59,425 nucleotides of DNA. Origin: Rhodoferax sp. (lineage in GTDB: Bacteria; Pseudomonadota; Gammaproteobacteria; Burkholderiales; Burkholderiaceae_C). The notes under the pieces are model-generated. The model was not told the DNA's origin. It searched no databases and saw nothing but the letters and a program-made list of their open reading frames with translations. The stretch is from NCBI RefSeq assembly GCF_030697375.1, contig NZ_JAUYQD010000115.1:1-59425 (forward strand), read 5' to 3'. Numbering within the stretch: the stretch's first letter is position 1; each line of letters opens with the position of its first letter. Shown here piece after piece: positions 1 to 8,695 of this stretch. A program made the translations under genes and the position numbers.

Positions 1-8
1 ACCCCCTT

Positions 9-26
9 CCCCCCCCCCCCCCCCCC
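9..26. repeat. 18-bp poly-C homopolymer at the window edge
   Basis: An uninterrupted run of 18 C lies 3 bases from the stop codon of the minus-strand kinase gene, preceded by another short C run. It may be a slippage-prone tract or an assembly-edge artefact. The sequence alone cannot decide. Confidence 0.5.
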
Positions 27-29
27 GCG

Positions 30-1592
30 TCAACTCTTTTGCGGGTAGCCGGTGATCTCCTGGATGGCCAGGTACAGCGGCTGCAAACGCTGGTACATGC
101 GGCAGTACACCCGTCGGTAGAGCTGCTCGTAGGTATGGACGTGCGCGGGCTCGGGCTGGAACACCTGGCCGATGCGGGTCATTTCCCGGATGGCGGTAGC
201 GAAATCCGGGTGCAGTTGCAGGCTCACCGCCGCCAGCACCGCCGCCCCCAGCCCGCTGGTCTCATACAAATGGGGCCGCTCGCACGGCAGGTTGAAAATA
301 TTGGCGGTGATCTGCATGGCCGCGTCGCTCTGCGAGCCGCCACCGGACACACGCACCTTGGTGATGCGGGTGCCGCCCCGCTTTTCGATGCGCTCCTTGG
401 CCTCGCGCAGGGCATAGGCCAGGCCTTCCAGAATGGCGCGGTACAGGTGGGCGCGCTGGTGCACATCGCCAAAGCCGATGATGGCGCCCTTGGCCTCGGG
501 GCCGGGCACCTTGATGCCGGGGTTCCAGAAGGGTTGCAGCATCAGGCCCTGCGCACCCGGCGGCACGGCATTCACCAGTTCGTCAAACAGGGTCTCTGGC
601 GCTACGCCACGTTCTTTGGCAATTTGCTGCTCGTGCAGGCCGAACTGCTCCTTGAACCAGCTCACCATCCAGAAGCCCCGGGTGATCTGGATCTCGGTGT
701 TGTAGTGGCGGGGCACCGCCGCCTGGTACGGGGGGATGAAAGGCGTGGCCTCTAGATAACGCGGCGTGGTGGTGTTGACCGTGGCGGTGGTGCCGTAGGA
801 CAGGCAGGCGATCTCGGGGGTGAGGCAACCCGCACCGATCACTTCGCAGGCCTTGTCCGCTGCCCCCGCAATCACGGGCAGCCCTTCGGGAATGCCGGTT
901 TCCAACGCCACCAGAGTCCCTACCTGGCCGATGATGGTGCCTGCGGGCACCAGCTCGGGCAGCATGCGGGGGGTGATGGGCATGGACTGCCATTTCCAAT
1001 CCGACGCCGCTGCCCAGCAGCCTTTTTTGTAGTCAAACGGCACGTAGCCCACCTGGCTGGCCACGGAATCGACAAAACGCCCGGTGAAACGGTAGTTGAG
1101 GTAGCCCGAAAGCAGCAGGTATTTGTCGGTTTTCGCCCAAATGTCGGGCTGGTGCTGGGCGATCCAGTTGGCCTCGGCCTCTTTCTGAAAATGCCGCACC
1201 GTGTCGCGCATGCCGATGAGCTTGAAGGCTGCCTCCCACCACCACTTGAGTTTGGGCGGTGCGTCCGCGCGGCGCTGGTCCAGCCAGAGGATGGCCGGGC
1301 GCAGGGGTTTTCCAGCTTTGTCCAGGGCAATGGTGGTGCCACGCTGGGTGGTGATGACCACACCGGCAATGGCGCTTTTGGGCACATTGGTATTGGCCCA
1401 CAGGTGTTGGCAAGCCTGGCACAGGGACTGCCAGAAGGCCTCGGGGTCGTTCTCCACCCAGCCCGGCTGGGGCGACTGGTAGCTGTCGATGTGCACCTGC
1501 GATTTGTCCACCAGGTTGCCATGCAAATCAAACAGCAGCGCACGCACGCTTTGGGTGCCATTGTCGATGGCCAGGATGTAGGTCTTAGGCAT
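30..1592 (-). CDS. FGGY-family carbohydrate (polyol) kinase
   Basis: A 520-residue protein of the usual length for FGGY kinases, which phosphorylate glycerol, xylulose or related polyols with ATP in the cytoplasm. The N-terminal phosphate-binding motif DNGTQS is at residues 10-15, and the C-terminal nucleotide-binding signature GGGSQSDAAMQ is in the last quarter. The reading frame is open far upstream, but the ATG at 1592 was chosen because it starts directly with the kinase fold (MPKTYILAIDNG) and has a GGAG motif about 10 bases upstream. It lies 25 bases downstream of the GlpD-like gene on the same strand, so it is the last gene of a three-gene operon. The substrate cannot be read from sequence; the neighbours suggest glycerol, an alkylglycerol or another polyol. 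Confidence 0.9.
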   Translation of the reverse strand: MPKTYILAIDNGTQSVRALLFDLHGNLVDKSQVHIDSYQSPQPGWVENDPEAFWQSLCQACQHLWANTNVPKSAIAGVVITTQRGTTIALDKAGKPLRPAILWLDQRRADAPPKLKWWWEAAFKLIGMRDTVRHFQKEAEANWIAQHQPDIWAKTDKYLLLSGYLNYRFTGRFVDSVASQVGYVPFDYKKGCWAAASDWKWQSMPITPRMLPELVPAGTIIGQVGTLVALETGIPEGLPVIAGAADKACEVIGAGCLTPEIACLSYGTTATVNTTTPRYLEATPFIPPYQAAVPRHYNTEIQITRGFWMVSWFKEQFGLHEQQIAKERGVAPETLFDELVNAVPPGAQGLMLQPFWNPGIKVPGPEAKGAIIGFGDVHQRAHLYRAILEGLAYALREAKERIEKRGGTRITKVRVSGGGSQSDAAMQITANIFNLPCERPHLYETSGLGAAVLAAVSLQLHPDFATAIREMTRIGQVFQPEPAHVHTYEQLYRRVYCRMYQRLQPLYLAIQEITGYPQKS

Positions 1593-1617
1593 GGTCAGCA
1601 GGTCTCCAGGGCAGGTC

Positions 1618-3207
1618 TCAGAAGCGGGCACCGTCACGGGGCAGCGAATAGTGCGCAGCCACCAAGGCGCGGTAGCGTTGCAGTTCGGCACTCCAGCCGT
1701 CTTCGCCCCATTGCAAATGCGGCTCGCACAGGGCCTGTATCCGCGCAATCTGGTCCAGCCCCCCGCGTGGCAACAGCAGCCCGAGCCGGGTGCGGCGTAG
1801 CAGCAGGTCGTCCAGGTGCACCACCGCCTCGTCCCGGGCGGCAATGGCCAGTTCGATCCACAGGGTCTGCGTGCCGGCAATGGTCTGCAGATCGTCGGCA
1901 GGCGCCTGCGCTGCCAGCGTGGCGGCGCGGTAGCCAAAGCGTGCAGCCAGGCGCTGGCGCACCGCATCGCTCCACTCCGGGCGGCCCGTACTGGGGGTGA
2001 ACACCACCGCCTGGTCGCGTGCAAAGGGCTTGCCGGCATGGGGCGCGGCCAGCGCCAGCGCGTCCTGTGCCATGAGGCGAAAGGTGGTGAGCTTGCCGCC
2101 GGTGAGCGTGATCAGGCCCGACTCGTCCTTGACCACATGGTCGCGCGTGGCCTTGGAGGCATCGCCCTTGCCGTCGTCCACCACCGGGCGCACCCCGGCG
2201 TAGGTGGAAATGACATCGGCGCGGCCCAGATGGGCCTGCGGAAACTGGTCGTTCACCGCCTCCAGCAGGTAGTCCACCTCGGCGGGCGTGATGCAGGCCT
2301 CCACATTGAGATCGCCCTGGTGGTCCAGGTCCGTGGTGCCGATGAGGGTGCAGCCCTCCCAGGGGTAGAGGAACACCGGGCGGCCATCGCGCACATGCAT
2401 CATGCTGATGCTGTGCTGCACCGGCAGCCGGGCGTGGGGCACCAGCAGATGGCTGCCGCGCAGAGGGCGCAGCAGGGGCTTGGCGCCCAAGTCGGCGCGC
2501 AGGCGGTCGGCCCAGGCGCCGGTGGCATTCACCACCGAGCGCGCCCGCACGGCGTAACTCTGGCCGCTGAGTGCATCCTGCAGCGCCAGGCCACACACTT
2601 GGCCATCACGCAGGGTCAGGCGCTGGGCGGCCACATAGTTCAGGGCGGTGGCGCCGTCTTTTTGGGCCTCCATCAGCACACGCTGCACCAGGCGGGCGTC
2701 GTCGGTTTTGGCGTCGTTGAACACCAGGGCGCCGCGCAGCTGGGGCGGATTCAGGCCCGGCGCCAGCGTGCGGGTGCGCTCCAGATTGGCGTAGAAGTGG
2801 CTGCGCTGGCCGGCCATCAGGTCGTACAGCACCAGCCCGGTTTGCATCAGCCAGCGCCCGGGCTTGCGGCCCTTGCAGTCGGCGTAGATGAAACTGAGCG
2901 GCTGCACCAGCTCGGGGGCTTCGCGCATCAGGCGCTCGCGCTCGCGCACCGAGTGCAGCGTGGTTTTGATGTCACCTTCTTTCAGGTAGCGCAGGCCACC
3001 ATGCACCAGCTTGGAGGATCGGCTGGAGGTGCCCCAGGCAAAGTCGCGCTGCTCCACCAGCAGCACCTTCCAGCCCCGGCGGGCGGCTTGCTGCGCCACG
3101 CCCGCACCGGTGATGCCACCGCCAATGACCACCAGGTCCCACTCCTGGGCCTGCAATTGCGCCAGACCCTGGGCGCGTGGAGTGGCGGCGCTTGTTACTG
3201 CGCCCAT
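1618..3207 (-). CDS. FAD-dependent glycerol-3-phosphate dehydrogenase family protein (GlpD-like)
   Basis: A 529-residue flavoprotein. The N-terminal dinucleotide-binding motif VIGGGITGAGVAQQAARRG is followed by the GTSSRSSKLVHGGLRYL segment typical of aerobic GlpD. A C-terminal helical domain follows. The family oxidises glycerol 3-phosphate (or related polyol phosphates, as EryB does) to the ketone and passes electrons to quinone at the inner membrane. The ATG at 3207 was chosen: it overlaps the upstream gene by 13 bases, whereas the longer frame would run much deeper into it. Position between a flavin oxidase and an FGGY kinase supports a polyol or glycerol route rather than a generic glpD locus, so no symbol is given. 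Confidence 0.88.
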   Translation of the reverse strand: MGAVTSAATPRAQGLAQLQAQEWDLVVIGGGITGAGVAQQAARRGWKVLLVEQRDFAWGTSSRSSKLVHGGLRYLKEGDIKTTLHSVRERERLMREAPELVQPLSFIYADCKGRKPGRWLMQTGLVLYDLMAGQRSHFYANLERTRTLAPGLNPPQLRGALVFNDAKTDDARLVQRVLMEAQKDGATALNYVAAQRLTLRDGQVCGLALQDALSGQSYAVRARSVVNATGAWADRLRADLGAKPLLRPLRGSHLLVPHARLPVQHSISMMHVRDGRPVFLYPWEGCTLIGTTDLDHQGDLNVEACITPAEVDYLLEAVNDQFPQAHLGRADVISTYAGVRPVVDDGKGDASKATRDHVVKDESGLITLTGGKLTTFRLMAQDALALAAPHAGKPFARDQAVVFTPSTGRPEWSDAVRQRLAARFGYRAATLAAQAPADDLQTIAGTQTLWIELAIAARDEAVVHLDDLLLRRTRLGLLLPRGGLDQIARIQALCEPHLQWGEDGWSAELQRYRALVAAHYSLPRDGARF

Positions 3208-4814
3208 GGGCCTTCGTCCTGTAGCAGCTTGCCGGGGTTCATGATCTTGGTGGGGTCGAAGTGGCGGCACAGCTCGGCCAGTGTGGCCATGCCCAGCGGG
3301 CCTTTTTCATCCTTCAAATGCGTGGCATGGTCGCGCCCCACGCCGTGCTGGTGGCTCACCGTGCCGCCGTGCGCTGCAATCGCGGCGGCCACGGCCGCTT
3401 TGAGCTGCTGCCAGCGCGCGAAGTTGGGCGCAAAACCGCCCGGCGCGGTGGCCCAGACAAATTGGGAATAAATGCTGCTGCCCTGCGGGTACATGTGCGA
3501 CAAATGGGTGAAGGCATGCACCCGCTCGCCGTACTGCGCAAACACATCGCGCGAGGCTTGCTCCATGGCCAGCATCAGGGGCTTGACATTGGGCCAGTCC
3601 ACGGCGGTTTCAATCGTATCGGCACTGTAGCCCGCGTCCCACAAGGTGTTGCGCAGGTAGGGGCCTTTGAAGCGGTTGGCCACCCATTTGGAGCCCATGG
3701 CCGTACCGATGTACACGGCGCCATGCTCACCCAAGGTGCGGCGGGCTTCGTGCAGGGCATTGCGGGCCGTGTGCTGGTCGGCGGTGACGCCCAGCATCAG
3801 CATGCACTTGCCCTTGCCGCAGCCGCGCAGGGCCAGGTAGCGCTCCATCCAGCCAATCAGCTTGGCGTGACCGGCCAGGGTGAGGTTGGTTTCGGTCTCG
3901 ATGGCGTTGGAGAGGCGCAGCATGGACAGCGGCAACTTGCGTTGCACCAGCGTGCGCACGGCCTCCTCCGCGGCGTCCCAGTCCGGCAAGAAAACGGCAT
4001 GGAAGCTCTCATGCTCTGGGACAGGGCTGATTCGCACCGTGGCCTCGGTCAGCACGCCAAAGCGGCCCTCCGAGCCCATCACCAGTTCCCGCAGGTCAGG
4101 CCCCGCGCTGGCGGCGGGCAGCGTGGGAAGCATCAGCGTGCCCACCGGGGTTTCCATGCGGCCACCGGCAAACAACTGCTCGATGCGCCCGTAGCGCAGC
4201 GACTGCTGGCCGCTGGAGCGCGTAACCACCCAGCCGCCCACCGTGGAGTACTCGAACGACTGCGGAAAATGCCCCAGCGTGTAGCCCTGGGCGCGCAACG
4301 CAGACTCCACCTGCGGCCCCGCCGTGCCCGCGCCAAAGGTGGCCAACTGGCTGCGTTTGTCCAGGTGCAACAGGCGGTTCATGCGGCTCAGGTTGAGGGA
4401 CAAAATCGGCCGCTCGCTGATGGGGCAGTCCAGATGCCCGGCGACGCTGGTGCCACCGGCAAAGGGAATCACCATCCAGTTGTTGGCATAGGCCAGGTCC
4501 AGCAGTTCGCGCACCTGCTCGGTGGACTCGACAAAGGCCACACCATCGGGCACCGGCGGCAGCGCGCCAAAACGCTTGCGAATCCAGTCGGCAAAACTCT
4601 CGCCCAAGCCCATGGCAAAACGCGTAGCGGCGTCGGTCTGGATCAGGGGGTGCGCCCCCTCCAGGCGGGAGGCAGGGACTTTCTTCAGAATCTGTTTGCG
4701 TGTGGCATCCCGCCCCGGGTGGCCCGGGCCCAGGCGCTCGGCCATCATGGCGCGTGCACCGTCGTTCAAGTCCATTGAGGTGGCGTCATCGCCCCAGCCG
4801 TTCCATCGCCGCAT
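3195..4814 (-). CDS. FAD-binding oxidase, alkyldihydroxyacetonephosphate-synthase-like
   Basis: A 539-residue protein of the VAO/FAD_binding_4 family. A PP-loop FAD-binding domain (IPFAGGTSVAGH, about residues 115-130; PQSFEYSTVGGWVVTRSSGQ, about 190-210) is followed by a C-terminal cap with HQHGVGRDH near residue 490. The latter is characteristic of alkylglycerone-phosphate synthases and relatives. In eukaryotes these exchange the acyl chain of acyl-DHAP for an alkyl chain. The bacterial relatives next to glpD and a kinase are of uncertain substrate. The start at 4814 has AAGGAG upstream at good spacing. It is first in the operon, and its end overlaps the start of the GlpD-like gene. Confidence 0.85.
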   Translation of the reverse strand: MRRWNGWGDDATSMDLNDGARAMMAERLGPGHPGRDATRKQILKKVPASRLEGAHPLIQTDAATRFAMGLGESFADWIRKRFGALPPVPDGVAFVESTEQVRELLDLAYANNWMVIPFAGGTSVAGHLDCPISERPILSLNLSRMNRLLHLDKRSQLATFGAGTAGPQVESALRAQGYTLGHFPQSFEYSTVGGWVVTRSSGQQSLRYGRIEQLFAGGRMETPVGTLMLPTLPAASAGPDLRELVMGSEGRFGVLTEATVRISPVPEHESFHAVFLPDWDAAEEAVRTLVQRKLPLSMLRLSNAIETETNLTLAGHAKLIGWMERYLALRGCGKGKCMLMLGVTADQHTARNALHEARRTLGEHGAVYIGTAMGSKWVANRFKGPYLRNTLWDAGYSADTIETAVDWPNVKPLMLAMEQASRDVFAQYGERVHAFTHLSHMYPQGSSIYSQFVWATAPGGFAPNFARWQQLKAAVAAAIAAHGGTVSHQHGVGRDHATHLKDEKGPLGMATLAELCRHFDPTKIMNPGKLLQDEGPWAQ

Positions 4815-4950
4815 GCCCTGCTCCTTGTTGCCTGTAGGTGCGGCAGACTGTAGGCCAAGGCCGCCCTTTTGCCATTTCGCAATGCCGCCAATCGATTGTT
4901 CTATCGCGCCAATGTGGGGCGCTGCAGGGCCAGAAATTACGGGTACTTTT

Positions 4951-5003
4951 GGCCTCTAGCCCCCGTAGAATAAGCGCAAGCAGCTATCAAAATAATAGCA
5001 AAA
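4951..5003 (+). repeat. Dispersed repeat copy 1 (core GCGCAAGCAGCT)
   Basis: A copy of a short dispersed element. The left part is GGCCTCTAGCCC, the core GCGCAAGCAGCT is at 4974-4985, and the right end is ATAGCA at 4995-5000. AGCTAT and ATAGCA allow a small hairpin. It is in the intergenic region between the flavin oxidase and the sensor kinase. Other copies are near 10085, 16002, 27921, 28897, 34763, 52167 and 57525. Confidence 0.8.
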
Positions 5004-5015
5004 GTAAAACCTGCC

Positions 5016-6611
5016 CTAGGCCGCTTTGGCATCTCTGGCGGCCGATGGTGCGGTGAGCGGCAGGACCATCTCGAAGCGGGTGCCCTGCCCTGGCTGGGAA
5101 TCCAAGGTGAGCCTTCCGGCAAGCGAGTCCTGCACCAGCTGCTTGACCAAATACAGGCCCAGACCGGTGCCCCCGTTGCCCAGGCGGGTGGTGAAAAAGG
5201 GCTGAAATGCGCGCGCCACCACCTCGGCCCCCATGCCCAGGCCATCGTCACCCACGGTCAGTTTGACCTCGTCCGCCTCAGGCATGCGCTGCGCGCCAAT
5301 GCGAATGGTCAGGGTCGTGTTCGCCTTCTGGCCATGCAACACGGCGTTGTTGACCAGGTTGGTGATGACCTGCTCCAGCGCGCCCGGGTAGCTATCGAGC
5401 CGAATGTCGGCAGGCACATCGGTGAACACCTTGACCGGCTGGTGTTTGTAAGAGGGCTCTATGGTGTGCAGGGTCTCGCCCACCAGTTCCGCCAGACTGA
5501 ACTCACGTCGGCGCAAGCTGGTTTGGTCCGCTGCCACCTGCTTAAAGTCGGCGACCAGCTCACTGGCCCGGTACACATTGCGCTGCAGCAAAGCGCAGGC
5601 TTCGTTGGCTGAATTCACAAACTCCTGGAGTTGGGACTTGCGCAACTGGTTGCCGGCCACGGCAGCGCCCAGGGTATTCACCTGTTCGGTCAAAGCGCCC
5701 ACCACCAGCGTCGCATTGCCCATGGGGGTGTTCAGTTCGTGCGCCATACCGGCGATCAAAGCCCCCAGGGCGGCCAGCGGCTCGCTGCGCTCGATATGGC
5801 TCAGCGCCTCGCGCAGATCGGTATTCGCTTGTGACAGGTCCGCGGTGCGGGCGCTGACACGGCCCTCCAGTTCATCGTTCAATTGGTGCAGCGCCCCCGA
5901 TGCGCGCCGGGTGGCCAAGGTGGCCACACTGCCCAGGGCAAAAATCCCCACCACCACCGCCAAGCCCACACTCACAATGCCCCGGTCGATTTCGCCCGCA
6001 ATTTGGTCAACGGGCACCGTGACTTCGATGGCACCACGCACATCCCCCACCTTCCAGTCACGCCGGGGAGAGTCACTGCGTGCGTTGTGGCACTCCACAC
6101 AGCCGCCCTGCATGCGGTCGGCCACCACATAGCGGAACAGACGCTGCTTGCCGTGCCGCTCTATCCGCGACTGCGGCTGGTCAGGCTGCGCAATCAGCGC
6201 GTCCAGGGCACGGGTTTCAAAATCATCATAGGTTTCGGTCGCCACGCGGTTGGGAAAGGGGTAGTGGCTGTACAGGCGGATCGACATGCCCGGGTATTCC
6301 TGCGCGATGGTCTTGCCCAAGGCCTTGACCAGGGTGGCGGGCAGTGGCAGCGTGTGCTCACTTTTGTCAAAATCGTAATTCAGCCGCATGCCCGACTGGG
6401 TGGCCCTGGCGGCGATTTCGGCTGTATAAAACTTCCGCAGATTGACGATCTGGCTGGCCACTGCCTTGGCGGTTGCGATGCCTGCCGCATCCACCGTCTG
6501 CCCTTGCACATGCATCAGTATGGCCAGCACGCCCAGCAGCATGGCCGCACTGGCCAACACCAGTGGCAACAACATCTTTCGCGTCACGCTATCGAGTTGG
6601 AGGGGCTGCAT
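5016..6611 (-). CDS. Membrane sensor histidine kinase with periplasmic c-type-haem (Tll0287-like) domain
   Basis: A 531-residue sensor kinase. A first transmembrane helix (about residues 13-33) is followed by a periplasmic domain containing CVECH (171-175), a CxxCH haem-attachment motif. This is the arrangement of DUF3365/Tll0287-like haem sensor domains. A second membrane helix (about 212-234) and a coiled coil lead to the HisKA motif MAHELNTP with phospho-acceptor His291. The ATPase boxes are complete: N box NLVNNAVLHG, G1 DDGLGMG, F box FFTTR and G2 GGTGLGLYLV. The ATG at 6611 was preferred over the longer frame because the first membrane helix then starts near residue 13. No response regulator is adjacent. 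Redox or gas (NO, O2) sensing is inferred from the haem motif only. Confidence 0.87.
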   Translation of the reverse strand: MQPLQLDSVTRKMLLPLVLASAAMLLGVLAILMHVQGQTVDAAGIATAKAVASQIVNLRKFYTAEIAARATQSGMRLNYDFDKSEHTLPLPATLVKALGKTIAQEYPGMSIRLYSHYPFPNRVATETYDDFETRALDALIAQPDQPQSRIERHGKQRLFRYVVADRMQGGCVECHNARSDSPRRDWKVGDVRGAIEVTVPVDQIAGEIDRGIVSVGLAVVVGIFALGSVATLATRRASGALHQLNDELEGRVSARTADLSQANTDLREALSHIERSEPLAALGALIAGMAHELNTPMGNATLVVGALTEQVNTLGAAVAGNQLRKSQLQEFVNSANEACALLQRNVYRASELVADFKQVAADQTSLRRREFSLAELVGETLHTIEPSYKHQPVKVFTDVPADIRLDSYPGALEQVITNLVNNAVLHGQKANTTLTIRIGAQRMPEADEVKLTVGDDGLGMGAEVVARAFQPFFTTRLGNGGTGLGLYLVKQLVQDSLAGRLTLDSQPGQGTRFEMVLPLTAPSAARDAKAA

Positions 6612-6822
6612 AGGCTTCACATGGACAAAAATGACCAATCCAAGGGGTCGTCGGGCCAAGCGAAGTATCGCACTTTCACGGCGCCTAGCCCCTCGCATCC
6701 CAGTGAAAATACGGCATCCAACTTTCCCCCGCATCTATGCGAAATCACATGGGCTGATTGGGGCAAGGCGGCTAGTGTGCACTTCTCGCCACATTGCACA
6801 GGCCACGGCCAGGAGGAATAGC

Positions 6823-7359
6823 GTGAACGAATACCACCACCATGTATCGGGTTTCTTTTCCAACCGCGATGACGCCAAGATCGCGCAGTCCCAGCTCCTT
6901 GCGCGGGGCATCCCGCCCGAACAACTGCAGATCTTCGTCTCCGACACCGTCCCTTCAGAACCCCTGCCGAAACACGACAGCAATGCGGTGCTGAAAGACG
7001 TGCTGGTGGACAGCGCCATTGGCACCGCCATCGGCACCGGCCTGGGCGCGCTTGCGGAAGTGGCGCTGGTGGCGGCGAACGTGACCCTGTTTGTCGCCAG
7101 CCCCCTGGTAGCCCCACTTGCCATGCTCGGCTGGGGTGCAGTCCTGGGCGGAACGCTGGGGGCAGCCGCCGGTTCCGTCTCCGGCTCTGCCAATGCGCCC
7201 GGCAAAAAAGAAGGATGGCTGTCCGAACTGGTGCGCGATGCCATCTCCCACGGGCAGATCGTCTTGCTGGCGATCACGCGGTCCGAGCAGGAAACCGCAA
7301 TAGCACGGGAGGTTATTGAGGCCGCCGTCGGCGAAAGCAAGGACATCCGCTCCGCGTGA
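6823..7359 (+). CDS. General-stress-protein-17M/YflT-like protein with glycine-rich hydrophobic segment
   Basis: A 178-residue protein with a GTG start at 6823 behind a near-perfect Shine-Dalgarno AGGAGGA (6811-6817). The N-terminus (VSGFFSNRDDAKIAQSQL, then a short strand with QIFVSD) matches the YflT/GSP17M fold: a phenylalanine, then an alpha helix that pairs with a beta strand. A central glycine/alanine-rich hydrophobic stretch (about residues 62-125) looks membrane-associated. The C-terminal part repeats an alpha/beta pattern (QIVLLAITRSEQET). The molecular function of such proteins is not established. It lies between divergent and convergent neighbours and appears monocistronic. Confidence 0.7.
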   Translation: MNEYHHHVSGFFSNRDDAKIAQSQLLARGIPPEQLQIFVSDTVPSEPLPKHDSNAVLKDVLVDSAIGTAIGTGLGALAEVALVAANVTLFVASPLVAPLAMLGWGAVLGGTLGAAAGSVSGSANAPGKKEGWLSELVRDAISHGQIVLLAITRSEQETAIAREVIEAAVGESKDIRSA

Positions 7360-7364
7360 CCCGG

Positions 7365-7781
7365 TTACCGCAGGTGAAGCGCCTCCTGCTGCTCGGACGC
7401 ACACACCGAAGTCAGCGTATCCACCCACGGCAGTGCGGAGCGCTTCCATATCTGAAGGCCAGGCAAAAGCTGGTTTCGCTGGTCAAGTCCACCGACACGA
7501 AGACTGACCTGCGTAGGATTCTCCTGGGCAAGGGCAAACACCGGGGAACCGCACTGCGGGCAAAACGCCTGAACACGCTTGGCCCCACTTTCTGCAACCT
7601 TCACATAGCGCGTGGGCTCGCCGTGCAGCACGAATGACGCAATGGGTGCGGGAACCACCACCCGAAAGGCAGAACCGGTGAGTTTTTGGCAGTCGGTGCA
7701 ATGGCAGACCATGACCTTGCTTGGGTCAACCTCCGCCGAGAACCGAATCGAACCACAGTGGCATGAACCGTCCACTTTCAT
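7365..7781 (-). CDS. GFA-family zinc protein (glutathione-dependent formaldehyde-activating-like)
   Basis: A 138-residue protein with the complete cysteine set of the GFA/CENP-V fold: CHCG near residue 8, CHCTDC near 29-34 and CPQC near 77-80, all zinc ligands. The family includes Gfa of Paracoccus, but most members have unknown substrates. The ATG at 7781 was chosen because the fold begins right after it and GGGAG lies 8 bases upstream; the open frame extends to 7832 with only a TTG. It ends 5 bases from the stop of the convergent YflT-like gene. It is the last gene of a minus-strand accessory patch. Confidence 0.85.
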   Translation of the reverse strand: MKVDGSCHCGSIRFSAEVDPSKVMVCHCTDCQKLTGSAFRVVVPAPIASFVLHGEPTRYVKVAESGAKRVQAFCPQCGSPVFALAQENPTQVSLRVGGLDQRNQLLPGLQIWKRSALPWVDTLTSVCASEQQEALHLR

Positions 7782-7918
7782 TGCAAAGTACTCCCACCCT
7801 TGCGTGGACCGGCTGACATGGTCCATAACCAAGGGCGCAATCGCATTGACAGCAATGCCCTCAAAGGATGCCCAAAATTAGCGGCAGAGCCCGCCCCCGG
7901 AATAAAGACGATGTGCAT
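7778..7918 (-). pseudogene. Short ORF resembling the N-terminus of an alpha/beta hydrolase (possible remnant)
   Basis: A 46-codon frame starting MHIVFIPGAGSAANF, like the first strand and oxyanion-hole loop (xxxPGAG) of alpha/beta hydrolases. It then loses any recognisable pattern and stops in an ATGA overlap with the GFA gene. It could be a truncated or frame-shifted relic of a hydrolase, or a chance reading frame. No other hydrolase motif (nucleophile elbow, catalytic His) is found between here and 8002. Confidence 0.25.
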
Positions 7919-8001
7919 GTGATGGTTACTTTCAAGTCGAAGGTTTTAGCTCACGCGTCGCGAACCAGAATGCCGGTGGGTGAATGCCGATGTCCCAAAC
8001 A

Positions 8002-8616
8002 TCAACGCCCCCTCTGTGCCAAAGCGCCAGCCAGACGCAAGGCGTCGTGCATTATGGCCCTGGAGATGGGGTACGGCGCCTCGGGGTCCGAAATGGGTAT
8101 TCCAAACCACTGCGCCAACGGTTGTTCAAAGGCGAATTCGATTGCCTTGGGGTGGCGCGTGTCGCGGCCTACGGGGCTGTTCTCAACGGTGCGCCAGAGG
8201 TGGTCAAACTCCAACAAGGCGTCACACGGGTGGGCAATGCGGACCGCTCCCACACTGCGCCAGGCGTTCACGCAGCCGATTTCGGCAAATGCGACCCGCT
8301 CGTCACCACCGTCCCACTGCAGTTGCGCACCCAAAACGGTAAAAAAGGGCTGCCGGCTTGATGCCCGCAGGGCTTGGACGCATTGGAGAGCGAAGGCTTC
8401 CACATCTGCCGCTTGGCCCGTGAATCGGGCTCCGAAAAAAGCAGGGCCAAAAAAGACCTCGAACGCCACCTCGGTACTCTGGCCCAGATACGCACGCACA
8501 CGGGCATCACTGGGCAAGTCATCGATTGCAAAGGACCACGCCTGCTCCCACGCGCCCTGCATGGCGAACTGCGCAGACGTGGGTGGCGACGTGAAATGCG
8601 GGGTCTGTTTCAACAT
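8002..8616 (-). CDS. Conserved-looking hypothetical protein, 204 aa
   Basis: An uninterrupted 204-residue frame with ATG at 8616 and ordinary amino-acid composition. It has no membrane helix, signal peptide or cysteine cluster. Aromatic-rich stretches (FEVFFGPAFFGARFTG) and a mid-protein acidic segment suggest a soluble alpha/beta protein. I do not recognise the family. It sits between the MAPEG gene and the GFA gene, all on the minus strand, in a patch that looks acquired. A 220-base spacer separates it from the GFA gene. Confidence 0.6.
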   Translation of the reverse strand: MLKQTPHFTSPPTSAQFAMQGAWEQAWSFAIDDLPSDARVRAYLGQSTEVAFEVFFGPAFFGARFTGQAADVEAFALQCVQALRASSRQPFFTVLGAQLQWDGGDERVAFAEIGCVNAWRSVGAVRIAHPCDALLEFDHLWRTVENSPVGRDTRHPKAIEFAFEQPLAQWFGIPISDPEAPYPISRAIMHDALRLAGALAQRGR

Positions 8617-8695
8617 TCAATGCATCCTAAACCCGAGAGGGTGACGACCTACGCACCCACCGATCGGCAGACCCCATGGAAGCCCACAAGCTGCT

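Noticed and set aside
9..26. Poly-C tract as a phase-variation switch
   Set aside because: It lies beyond the stop codon at the very edge of the window, where no gene or promoter can be tested, and homopolymers at sequence ends are often artefacts.
1152..3471. Long plus-strand frames opposite the kinase and GlpD-like genes
   Set aside because: They are antisense shadows of the minus-strand genes in GC-rich DNA, rich in His, Gln, Gly and Ala without any domain.
8617..8695. A second attC site after the MAPEG gene
   Set aside because: No RYYYAAC/GTTRRRY pair at suitable spacing occurs after the MAPEG stop, so a cassette array is not supported.
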